This document shows, one piece after another, positions 43,121-54,587 of a stretch of DNA of 54,587 bases. Under the pieces are notes generated by a model that did not search any database, was not told the origin of the DNA, and saw nothing but the letters and a program-made list of their open reading frames with translations. The position numbers and the translations under genes were made by a program. How positions within the stretch are numbered: the stretch's first letter is position 1; every line of letters starts with the position of its first letter. This DNA is from Penium margaritaceum (Eukaryota; Streptophyta; Zygnematophyceae; Desmidiales; Peniaceae), in contig SZWC01008681.1 of the NCBI GenBank assembly GCA_023375785.1, positions 56,916-111,502 of the forward strand, written 5' to 3'.

Positions 43121-46100
43121 TACTTACACGCACTTACACAAACTTACACACACTTACTTGCACTTACACGCACTTACACGCACTTAGACGTACTTAGACG
43201 TACATACACGGACTTACACCCACTTACACGTACATACACACACATACATGCACTTACACACACTTACACGCACTTACACACATTTACATGCACTTACATG
43301 CACTTACACGCTCTTACACACACTTCCACACACTGAAACGAACTTATACGCACTTACGCACACTTACACATACTTACCACATTTATACAATCGTACACGC
43401 ACCTATACACACTTACACGAACTTACATGCACTTACATGCACTTACACACACTTACACGCACTCACACGCACTTACATGCACTCATACACACTTGCACAC
43501 ACTTACACGCACTTACACGCACTAACATTAACTCACACACACTTACACGCACGTACACAAACTTACACGCACTTGCACGAACTTACACAAACGTAAACAA
43601 ACACACACACAAGTAAACGCACTTATACGCACTTACACGCACTTACACACACTTACACACACTTTCACACAATTATACAAATGTACACGTACTTACATGC
43701 ACTTACACAAACTTACACGCACTTACACGTACTCACACACACTTACACGCACTCACACACACTTACACACACTTATACACACTTACACACACTTACACGC
43801 GCTTCCACACACTTATACACACCTACACACACTGACACAAACTCACACGCACTTACACGCACTTAGACAAACTTACACACACTAACACGCACTTACACGA
43901 ACGTACACAAACTTACACGCACGTATACGTACTTACACGTACTTACACGTACTTACACATAGTTACACGCACTTACACGCACTTACACACACTTACACAT
44001 ACTTTCACACACTTACACACACTTACATGCACTTACACGCACTTACACGAACTTACAGGAACTGGCATACACGTAAACACATTTACACGTACTTACACAC
44101 ACTTACACGCACTTACACGCACTTACACATACTTACACGCACTTACACGCACTTATACGCACTTACAAACACTTACATACACTTACACGTACTTACACAA
44201 ACTTACACACACTTACACGCACTTACATGCACTTCCACATACGTACACACACTTACATGCACAAGCACACACTTACACATACTTACAAGCACTTACACGC
44301 GCTTACATGCACTTTACGTACTTACACGCACTTACACGCACATACACGTACTTGCATGCACTTACTCGCACTTACACAAACGTATACGAACTTACACGCA
44401 ATTACACATACTTATGCAAACCTACATGTACTTACACGCTCTGACATGCACTTACACGCACTTACAAGCACTTACGCATACTTACACAGACTTTACGCAC
44501 TTACACGCACTTACACGCACTTACACGCACTTACACACACTTCCACGCATTTACACGTACATATACGCACTTACATGCACTTACACGCACTTACACACAC
44601 TTATACGTACTTACACACACTTACTCGAACTTACACGCACATTCACGCACTTACACACAACGACATGTTTCATCCGCACATACACGCTCTCACACATACT
44701 GACACAATCGTACACGCATTTACACATACATACACGCACTTACACGCACATACACACACTTACAGACATTTGCATGCACTTATACGTACTTACACACACT
44801 TACAGGCACTTACAAGCACTTACACGTACATACACATACATGAACATACACATACTTACACGCACTTACACACACCTACATGTACTTACACATACTTACA
44901 CGCACTTACACGTACTTATACGAATGTACATGCACTTACACACACTTACACGTATTTACACGCACTTCTACACTTTACATGCATTGACATAAACATACAC
45001 ACAGTTACATGTACTTACACGCACTTACACACATGTACACGCACTTACACGTACGTACACGCACTTACACAAACGTACACAGACTTACACGTACTTACAA
45101 AAACGTACACGCATTTCCACACACTCACACATATTTCCATGCACTTAAATGTACTTACACGTACTTACACACACTGGCACGCACTTACACGCACTTGCAC
45201 ACACTTACATACACTTACACGTACTTACACGCACTTATCCATACATACATGTACTTACATGCACTTACATGTACTTATACACACTTACGCACCCTTACAC
45301 ACACTTATACACACTTACATGCACTTACACACACTTACACAAACTTATACATACGTACACATATTGGCACGTACTGGCATGCACTTACACACACATATAC
45401 GTACTTACACATACTTACACACACTTCCACGCACTTACATGGACTTATACACACTTAGACATACTTACACACACTTACACGCACTTACACGCAATTGCAC
45501 AAACTTACACGCACTTGCACACACTTACACATACTTACACGCACCTACACACACTTATACGCTCTTACACACACTTATATGCACTTACATGCACTTGCAC
45601 ACACTTACACATACTTACACATACTTACACGTGATTACACGTACTTATACGCACTTAGATGTACTTACACGCACTTACATGTACTTACACACACATACAC
45701 GAACTAACACACACTACAGGTACTGACACGCACTTACATGCACTTATACGCAATTACACACACTTACATGCACTTACACATACTTACACACACTTATACA
45801 TACTTACATGCACTTACACGCACTTACACGTACTTACACGCATTTACATGCACTTACACGTACTTACACACACTTACACGCACTTACATGCACTTACACG
45901 TACTTACACGTACTTACACGCACTTACATGCACTTGCACACACTTACACGCACTTACACATACTTACACGCACTTACATGTACTTACACGCACTTAGACG
46001 CACCTACACGCACTTACACACACTTACACGTACCTACACACACTTACAGACACTTACACACATTTACACACAGGTACACGTACTTATACGCACTTACATG

Positions 46101-46263
46101 GACTTACACATACTTAAACCCACTTACACGAACTTACTTGACTTACACGCACCTACACACACTTACACATACTTACACACACACACACTTACACAGACTT
46201 ACACGCACTTATACGCACTTACATGCACTTACATGCACATACACGCACATACACGCACTTACA

Positions 46264-46681
46264 CGCTGTGGCATGGACTTAGAGGCCCTTACACGCATTT
46301 ACACGCACTTACACGCAATTACACACACTTACACGCATTGACACAAACTCACACAGACTTACACGCACTTACACGCTGTGGCATGGACTTAGAGGCCCTT
46401 ACACGCATTTACACGCACTTACACGCAATTACACACACTTACACGCATTGACACAAACTCACACAGACTTACACGCACTTACACGAACTTACTCACACTT
46501 ACACGCACTTACATGAACTTACACAAACTTACACGCACATACACAAACGTACACGTACGTACACACACTTACACGCACTTACACGAACTTACTCACACTT
46601 ACACGCACTTACATGAACTTACACAAACTTACACGCACATACACAAACGTACACGTACGTACACACACTTACACGCACTTC
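46264..46681. repeat. 110-bp and 100-bp tandem duplications left of the MITE
   Basis: The rare stretch cgctgtggcatggactta occurs at 46264 and 46374 (offset 110). acgaacttactcacac occurs at 46482 and 46582 (offset 100). Confidence 0.9.
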
Positions 46682-46868
46682 CACACACTTACACTAACGT
46701 ACACGCACTTATACGCACTTACACAAACTGACACGCACTTACACGTACTTACACACACTTACATACACTCATAAGCACTCACACGCACTTACACATACTT
46801 ACACAAACGTATACGCACTTACACGCACTTATACAAACTTACACGCACTTACACGCATTGACACACAC

Positions 46869-46871
46869 TGA
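46869..46871. repeat. Probable left target-site duplication (TGA, from TTA)
   Basis: The 3 bp before GGGTAAG read TGA, and the 3 bp after TACCC (47090-47092) read TTA. The satellite unit supplies TTA in every copy, so insertion into cTTAc followed by one T to G change (or an actgac variant unit) explains both. A 3-bp TWA target is typical of PIF/Harbinger elements. Confidence 0.55.
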
Positions 46872-46893
46872 GGGTAAGTTTGGGTAACGTCGC
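46872..46893 (+). repeat. Left terminal inverted repeat of the MITE
   Basis: 22 bp, GGGTAAGTTTGGGTAACGTC followed by GC; it matches the reverse complement of 47068-47089 at 21 of 22 positions. Confidence 0.9.
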
Positions 46894-47067
46894 ATGCACG
46901 TGCGACGTCCTCCAGACCCTCGACGCTTGCACAACTTGAGCCTTCCACGGGCCCCGTTTCAGCATCCGTGTGAAGATCAAGGACAGTCACCGCACAGCAG
47001 TCGCACTCGTTAGGAAGTACACACACAACTCAGCGGCGCTTAGGTTTGGAAAACAGTCAGGCCCAAC

Positions 47068-47089
47068 GCGACGTTACCCAAACGTACCC
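47068..47089 (-). repeat. Right terminal inverted repeat of the MITE
   Basis: 22 bp ending in ACGTACCC; conserved in the truncated copy at 33765-33786. Confidence 0.9.
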
Positions 47090-50000
47090 TTACACGTACT
47101 AACACGCACTTACACATACTTACACGCACTTACATGCACCTACACGCACTTACACGGACTTACACACACTTAGAGGCACTTATACGCACTTACATACACT
47201 TACACACACTGACACAAACTTACACGTACTTACATGCACTAACACACACTTACGCTCACTTACACAAATGTACACGCACTTACAAACACTTACACAAATT
47301 TACACGCACTTACATGCACTTACACGTACTTACACGCACTTACACACACTCACAAGCACTTACACACATTTACACGCACTTACACGCACTTTCACGTACT
47401 TGCAAGCACTTACACACACTGACACAAACTCACACACACTTACATACACTTACACAAACTTACACACATGTACACACACTTACACGCACTTACACACACT
47501 TACATGCACTTACACAAACGTACATGCACTTTCACGTACTTACACAAACTTACACACGTACACGCACTTACACGCACTTATACATACTTATAAGCACTTA
47601 CACACACTTACACTCACTTACACGCACTTACACGTACTTACACGTAATGACACGAACTCACACAAACATACACGCGTGTACACGCACTTACACACACTTA
47701 CACGTACTTACACGTACTAAAACGCACTTACACGCATTTACACGTACTTACATGCACTTACACGTACTTACACGCACTTACACGCACTTACACGCCCTTA
47801 CACACACTTACACGCACTTATACGCTCTTACACGTACTTACACGCACTTACACGAACTTACACATATGGCACGCACTGGCATGCACTTACACGCACTTAC
47901 ACGCACTTATACGCACTTACACGCACTTACACACACTTACACGTACTTACACGCACTTACACTCACACGCACTTGCACAAATGTACACGCACTTGCACGC
48001 ACTTACACGCACTTACACGCACTTAAATGCACTTACACGCACTTACACGCACTTACGCACACTTACACACACTTACACGTACTTACACGCAATGACATGA
48101 ACTCAGACGCACTTACACGTACTTATACGTACTTACACATATTTACACACACTTACACGAACTTACACAAGCTTACACACACTTACACGCACTTACATAC
48201 ACGTAAACGTACTTACACGCACTTACACAAACATACACACACTTTCACACACTTACTCAAATGCACACGCACTTATACGCATTTACACGCACTTACACCT
48301 ACTTACATGCACTTACACGCACTTAAACGCACTTACACGCACTTAAACGCACTTACACGCACTTACACGGACTTAAACGCACTTATACGCTTGTACATGC
48401 ACTTACACGCACCTACATGCACTCACACACACTTACACGCACTTACACGTACTTACACGCACTTGCTTTAACTTACACACACTTATACGCACTTAAATTC
48501 ACTTACACGCTCGTACACACACTAATACGCACAAACACACACTTACACAGTTATATTCACTTACATGAATGTACACACACTTATATGTACTTACACGAAC
48601 TTACACACACTTCCACGCACTTACATGCACTTACACACACTTACACGCACTTGCACGCACTTACATGCACTTACACGCACTTACACGCACTTACACGTAC
48701 TTACACCCACTTACAAGCACTGACACAAACTCACACAAACTTACACACACATACACGCACTTACACATACACATACTTACACGTACTTACACGTACTTAC
48801 ATGCACTTACATGTACGTACATGCACTTACACATATTTACACGCACTGACATGCACTTACATTCACGTACACGCACTTACACGAACTTGCACACACTGGC
48901 ACGCAGTGGCATGTACTGGCACGCACTTGCACACACATACACTTACTTACACGCACGTACACTTACTTCCACACACTTACACGCACTTACACGTACTTAC
49001 ACGCACTTACACTCACTTACACGCACTTACACGAACTTACACGCACTCAATGGCACTTGTACGCACTTACACACTCTTACATGCACTAACACACACGTAC
49101 ACATACTTACATGTACTTACACAATCTTACACACACTTACACGCACTTACACACACGTACACGCACTTACACGCACTTACACCCGCTGACATGAACTCAG
49201 ACGCACTTACATGCACTTGTACGCACTTACACATACTTACAAGCACTTAAACGAACTTACACAAACTTACATGCACTTACACGCACTTACATACACGTAC
49301 ACGCACTTATAGGCACTTACACACACTTACACGCACTTACAGGAACATACACGCACTTTCACGCACTTATACGAACTTACACGCACTTATACGCACTTAT
49401 ACGCACTTACATGCACTTACATGCGCTTACACACACTTAAACGCACTTACACGCACATACACGCAGTTACACGCACTTACACACACTTAAACGTACTTAT
49501 ACACTTTTACACGCACTTACACGCACCTACGTGCACTTACACGCACTTACACGTACTTACACGCACTTACACATACTTTCATGCCCTTACACGCACTTAC
49601 GCGTATTTATACACACTTCTACGCACTTACACGTACTTACACAAACTTACACGTACTGGCATGCACTGGCACACACTGGAACACACTTGCACACACTTAC
49701 ATGTACTTACACATACTTGCACACACTTACACGCACTTACATGCACTTACACACACTTACACGCACTTACACGCAGTTACATGTACTTACATGCACTTAT
49801 ACACACTTACACGCACTTACATGCTCGTACATGCACTAACACGCACTTACACGTACTTGCATTCACATACACAAACTTACACGCACTTACACACACTTAC
49901 ACGTACTTACACGCACTTACACACACACGCACTTACACGTACTTACACACACTTACACATACTTACATGCACTTACACAAACTTACACATACTTACATGC

Positions 50001-50110
50001 ACTGACACACACTTACACGCACTTACACGCACTTACACATACTTACATGCACTTACACGCACTTACACACACTTATACACACTTAAATGCACTTACACGT
50101 ACTTATACGT

Positions 50111-50345
50111 ACTTACACGCATATACACGCACTTACACGCACTTACATGCACTTACACGCACTTACACGCACTTACACGTACTTACACGTACTTACACAA
50201 ACTTACACGCACTTACACGCACTTACATACACCAACACGCACTTACACGCACTTACATGCACTTACACGCACTTACACGCACTTACACGTACTTACACGT
50301 ACTTACACAAACTTACACGCACTTACACGCACTTACATACACCAA
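50111..50345. repeat. 110-bp tandem duplication
   Basis: acttacatac/accaacacgc occurs at 50221 and 50331 with matching sequence to the left of each. Confidence 0.88.
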
Positions 50346-50890
50346 CACGCACTTACACATACTTACACCCACTTGCACGTACTTACACCAACTTACACGC
50401 ACTTACACAAACTTACACGCACTTACACGTACTTATATGCACTTACACATACTCACACACACTTACACGTCCTTAGACGTATTGACACGCACTTACACGC
50501 ACTAACACGAACTCACACGCACGTACACGCACTTACACAAACTGACACGCACTTACACAAATTTACACAAATTTACACAAATTTACACAAACTTACACAG
50601 TCTTACACACATTTACACGCACTTACACACACTTACATACACTTACACACACTTACACAAACTTCCACATACTGGCACGAACTTACACACACTTACATGC
50701 ACTTACATGCACTTACATGGACTTACACAAACATACACACACTTACACACACGTACACGCACTTACACACACTTACACAAAGTTAGACACACTTACGCAC
50801 ACTCACACATACTTACACATACTTGCACGCACTTACACGTACTTACACGCACTTACACGTACTTACATGCACTTACACGCACTTACACGT

Positions 50891-51463
50891 ACTGACACAA
50901 ACTCACACGCACTTACATGTACTTACACAAATTTACACACAGTTACACACACTTACACGTACTTACACGAACTTACATGAACGTACTCGCACTTACACAC
51001 ACGTAAACGCACGTACACGCACTTACACGCACTTTCACGTACTTACACAAACGTACACGCACGAACACGTACTAACATGCACCTACACCAACGTACACGC
51101 TCTTACACACACTCACGCGCACATACACACACTTACACGCACTTACACACACTTACACGCACTTATACAAACTTACACGTACTTACACGCACATACACGC
51201 ACTTACAGGTACTTACACACACATACACACACTTACATACACTGACACAAACTTACACGCACTCACACACAGTTACACGCACTTATACGCACTTACACAA
51301 ACGTCCACGTACTTACACGCACTTACACAAACATACACGTACTTACACGCACTTACACGCACTCACACGCACTTACACGCACTTACTCACACTTACACGC
51401 ACTTACAAGCACTTACACGTACTTACACATACTTACACCCCTGACACGAATTCACATGTACTT
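50891..51463. repeat. Dispersed duplication, left copy (partner 54015-54587)
   Basis: Landmarks share a constant offset of 3,124 bp: actgacacaa (50891 against 54015) and the out-of-phase junction acccctgac (51441 against 54565). Identity is clearly below 100%. The partner is cut by the window edge. Confidence 0.82.
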
Positions 51464-51910
51464 ACACGTACTTACACAAACTTACACGCACTTACACGCA
51501 CTTACACAAACTTACACACACTTACACGCACTTACACAAACTTACACGCACTTACACGCACATACACACACATACATGTACTTACATGCACTTACACTCA
51601 TGTACACGCACTTACACGCATGTACACGTACTTACACACACTTCCACAAACTTACACGCACTTCCACGTACTTACACGCACCCCCACGCACTTAAACACA
51701 CTTACACTCACTGACATGCACTTACACGCACATACACGTACTTGCACACACTTATACATAGTTACACGCACTTACACGCACTGACACATACTCAAACAAA
51801 CGTACACGTACTTACACGTAATTACACACACTTATACGCACTTAGACGCACTTACACGCACTTATACGTACTGGTACACAGTGGCACGCATGGGCACGCA
51901 CTGGCTCGCA

Positions 51911-52135
51911 CTTACACCCACTTACACGCACGTTCAGCACTTACACGCACTTACACGTACTTACACGTACTTACATGCCCTTACACACGCTTACTCACAC
52001 TTACACCCACTTACACGTACTTACACCCACTTACACGCACGTTCAGCACTTACACGCACTTACACGTACTTACACGTACTTACATGCCCTTACACACGCT
52101 TACTCACACTTACACCCACTTACACGTACTTACAC
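51911..52135. repeat. 109-bp tandem duplication carrying a short 9-bp unit
   Basis: acgttcagcac occurs at about 51930 and 52039. The unit containing it is one base short, so the offset is 109 rather than 110 and the phase shifts in both copies. Confidence 0.88.
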
Positions 52136-52760
52136 AAACTTACACGCACTGGCACGCACTGGCACACACTCACATGCACTTACATGCACTTACACACACT
52201 TACACGCACTTACACGCACTTACACGTAATTACATACACATATACGTACTTAAACGCACTTACACGCACTTGCACGCACTTACATGCAATTGCATGACTT
52301 ACACGCACTTACACGCACTTACACGCACTTACACACACTTACACACTTTTACACGTACGTACACACACTAACACGTACGTACACATACTTACACGCACTT
52401 ACACGAACATACACGCACTTACACGTACTTACACGCACTTACATGCACTTACACACACTTGCATGCACGTGCACACACTTACACCCACTTACACGTACTT
52501 AGACGCACATACATGCACTTACACGTACTTACATGCACTTACACGTTCTTACACGCTATTACATGAACTTACTCGCACTAACACGTACTGACACGTAATT
52601 TCACGTACTTACATGCACTTACACGTACTTACACGTACTTACACGTACTTACACACACTTTCACACACTTACACACACTTATACGCAGTTACACGTACTT
52701 ACATGCATTTACACGCACTTATACGCACTTACACACACAGACACCCTTACACACACTTAC

Positions 52761-53490
52761 ACGTACTTACACGTACTTACACGTACTTACACGTACTTAC
52801 ACGTACTTACACGTACTTACACGTACTTACACGTACTTACACGTACTTACACGTACTTACACGTACTTACACGTACTTACACGTACTTACACGTACTTAC
52901 ACGTACTTACACGTACTTACACGTACTTACACGTACTTACACGTACTTACACGTACTTACACGTACTTACACGTACTTACACGTACTTACACGTACTTAC
53001 ACGTACTTACACGTACTTACACGTACTTACACGTACTTACACGTACTTACACGTACTTACACGTACTTACACGTACTTACACGTACTTACACGTACTTAC
53101 ACGTACTTACACGTACTTACACGTACTTACACGTACTTACACGTACTTACACGTACTTACACGTACTTACACGTACTTACACGTACTTACACGTACTTAC
53201 ACGTACTTACACGTACTTACACGTACTTACACGTACTTACACGTACTTACACGTACTTACACGTACTTACACGTACTTACACGTACTTACACGTACTTAC
53301 ACGTACTTACACGTACTTACACGTACTTACACGTACTTACACGTACTTACACGTACTTACACGTACTTACACGTACTTACACGTACTTACACGTACTTAC
53401 ACGTACTTACACGTACTTACACGTACTTACACGTACTTACACGTACTTACACGTACTTACACGTACTTACACGTACTTACACGTACTTAC
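52761..53490. repeat. 73 perfect copies of ACGTACTTAC
   Basis: 730 bp without visible mismatch. It is the same unit variant as the 31-copy island at 14001-14310 but in different surroundings. It ends at acccactcag, which begins a 190-bp duplicated block. Confidence 0.97.
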
Positions 53491-53880
53491 ACCCACTCAG
53501 ATGTACTAACACGGACTTACATGTACTTACATGCACTTACACAAACTTACACAAACTTACACGCACTTACACGTACCTACACGCACTTACACGCACTTAC
53601 ACACACTTACACGAACTTACACGTACTTACATGCACTTACACACACTTACACGTACTAACACACACTTACACGTACTTACACCCACTCAGATGTACTAAC
53701 ACGGACTTACACGCACTTACATGCACTTACACAAACTTACACAAACTTCCACGCACCTACACGTACCTACACGCACTTACACGCACTTACACGCACTTAC
53801 ACAAACTTACACGCACTTACATGCACTTACACACTCTTACACGTACTAACACACACTTACACGTACTTACACGCACTGGC
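53491..53880. repeat. 190-bp duplication at the right edge of the pure island
   Basis: acccactcag/atgtactaac/acggacttac occurs at 53491 and 53681, with similar but not identical continuation. Confidence 0.88.
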
Positions 53881-54014
53881 ACAAACTTACAGGCACTCAA
53901 ATGCACTTACACGCACTTATACGGACTTACACAAACGTACACATACTTGCACGCACTTACACGTACTTACACGCACTTACACGTACTTACATGCACTTAC
54001 ATGCACTTACACGC

Positions 54015-54587
54015 ACTGACACAAACTCACACGCACTTACATGCACTTACACAGACTTACACACAGTTACACACACTTACACGCACTTACACAAACTTAC
54101 ACAAATGTACACGCACTTACACACACGTACACGCACGTACACGCACTTACACGCATTTGCACGCACTTACACGAACGTACACGCACTTACACGTACTTAC
54201 ATGCACCTACACAAACTTACACGCACTTACATGCACTCACGCACACATACACACACTGGCACGCACTTACACACACCTATACACACTTACACAAACTTAC
54301 ACGTACTTACACGCACATACATGCACTTACAGGCACTTACATACACGTACACGCACTTACACACACTGACACAGACTTACACGCACTCACACACACTTAC
54401 ACGCACTTATACGCACTTACACAAACGTACATGTACTTACACGCAATTACACAAACGTACACGCACTTACACGCACTTACACGCACTCACACGCACTTAC
54501 ACGCACTTACTCACACTTACACGCACTTACAAGCACTTACACGTACTTACACGTACTTACACCCCTGACACGAACTCACATGTACTT
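54015..54587. repeat. Dispersed duplication, right copy (partner 50891-51463)
   Basis: See the partner entry. The match runs to the last base of the window. Confidence 0.82.

Larger units (their letters stand above)
34266..45730. repeat. Segmental duplication, right copy (partner about 14431-24360)
   Basis: Collinear with 14.4-24.4 kb by the landmarks given for that entry. It differs mainly by local copy number: it has the 110-bp and 90-bp HORs, lacks the eight-copy 140-bp HOR and lacks the (CA)-type tract. Confidence 0.8.
33787..46868. repeat. Satellite array block B
   Basis: The same 10-bp satellite in the same orientation continues between the two MITE copies. Most of it (about 34.27-45.73 kb) is the right copy of the large segmental duplication, and the last 0.9 kb matches 32.3-33.6 kb. 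It contains the 110-bp and 90-bp HOR islands plus smaller duplications. No gene or RNA is visible. Confidence 0.97.
46872..47089. mobile_element. Complete 218-bp MITE, PIF/Harbinger (Tourist-like) type by ends and target
   Basis: The ends are 22-bp terminal inverted repeats with 21 matches: 46872-46893 begins GGGTAAGTTTGGG, and 47068-47089 is its reverse complement apart from one base (position 46877). Next to the left TIR, ACGTCGCA (46887-46894) pairs with TGCGACGT (46901-46908) over a 6-nt loop, a subterminal hairpin. The interior is not satellite and has balanced composition. It is too short for a transposase, and a TGA interrupts the + strand frame that is open in the other copy. GGG ends, a 3-bp TTA-like target and small size fit Tourist-type MITEs mobilised by a Harbinger transposase; no such transposase gene is in the window. 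The family name is inferred from structure only. Confidence 0.82.
45965..47430. repeat. Segmental duplication containing the MITE, right copy (partner about 32281-34170)
   Basis: Homologous to 32.3-34.2 kb on both sides of the MITE. It has its own local expansions to the left of the element. Confidence 0.8.
47093..54587. repeat. Satellite array block C, continuing past the right edge
   Basis: The same 10-bp satellite in the same orientation. The first few hundred bases are homologous to 33.8-34.2 kb. Single ctggcac clusters lie at about 47870, 48895, 49660, 51865 and 52145. No gene or RNA is visible. Confidence 0.97.

Noticed and set aside
46829..47026. - strand 65-residue frame across the complete MITE
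   Set aside because: Starts inside the MITE and ends in satellite, with no similarity I recognise; not supported by the other copy.
686..54587. CRISPR array
   Set aside because: The period is 10 bp with no alternation of constant repeats and unique spacers, and no cas genes are present.
686..54587. Telomeric repeat
   Set aside because: The GT-rich strand has no G-runs (no GGG), the unit is unlike TTAGGG or TTTAGGG families, and no chromosome end is visible. A subtelomeric position is possible but unsupported.
686..54587. G-quadruplex potential of the satellite
   Set aside because: Neither strand of the unit has consecutive guanines beyond isolated GG in ctggc or ccgg variants; only the poly-C tract at 569-599 qualifies.

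Overview
This is a eukaryotic nuclear window, and almost all of it is one satellite array. From about position 690 to the right edge, every stretch except two short insertions and two assembly gaps is a degenerate tandem repeat of a 10-bp unit, consensus TTACACGCAC on the + strand (AAGTGCGTGT phase on the other strand). That is roughly 5,300 units, all in the same orientation. The array continues past the right edge. I see no rRNA, tRNA, CRISPR, operon or bacterial gene. The eukaryotic assignment rests on the satellite, a Tourist/Harbinger-like MITE and the lysine/alanine-rich gene end. The Ala-rich protein tail would suit a green alga, but that is a weak guess and no marker gene fixes the species.

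Layout. 3-302: 3' end of a protein-coding gene (99 codons, no start in the window) with an acidic then basic tail and a bipartite-NLS-like motif. 303-568: unique 3' flank. 569-599: a run of 31 C. 599-664: cluster of CATCGATG palindromes. About 686-33591: array block A, holding a 140-bp higher-order repeat (HOR) at 2141-2970, a 1,015-bp tandem duplication at 6641-8670, a pure 10-bp island at 14001-14310, a (CA)-type tract at 20061-20136, a 152-bp gap, a second 140-bp HOR at 22401-23560, 291 perfect copies of ACGCACGTAC at 27091-30000, and a 368-bp gap. 33592-33786: left-truncated MITE copy. 33787-46868: array block B with HORs of 110 bp (35541-36164) and 90 bp (39211-41441). 46872-47089: complete 218-bp MITE with 22-bp terminal inverted repeats. 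47093-54587: array block C with 73 perfect copies of TTACACGTAC at 52761-53490.

The array has structure at several scales: 10-bp units; local duplications of 40-210 bp, nearly always multiples of 10 bp so phase is kept; perfectly homogenised HOR islands; and segmental duplications of many kilobases (about 14.4-24.4 kb matches about 34.3-45.7 kb; about 32.3-34.2 kb, including the MITE, matches about 46.0-47.5 kb). Long reading frames inside the array arise because the + strand unit has no stop codon in any frame; I do not treat them as genes.

I found no new multi-gene system. The most notable points concern the DNA itself: a 2.9-kb strictly alternating purine-pyrimidine tract; a consensus unit with TA and GC steps exactly 5 bp out of phase at a 10-bp period; a GTAAGT splice-donor core in nearly every unit of the - strand; and a MITE insertion into the satellite that was later copied by segmental duplication. 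Several perfect islands and both gap edges could also be assembly artefacts, and this is flagged where it applies.
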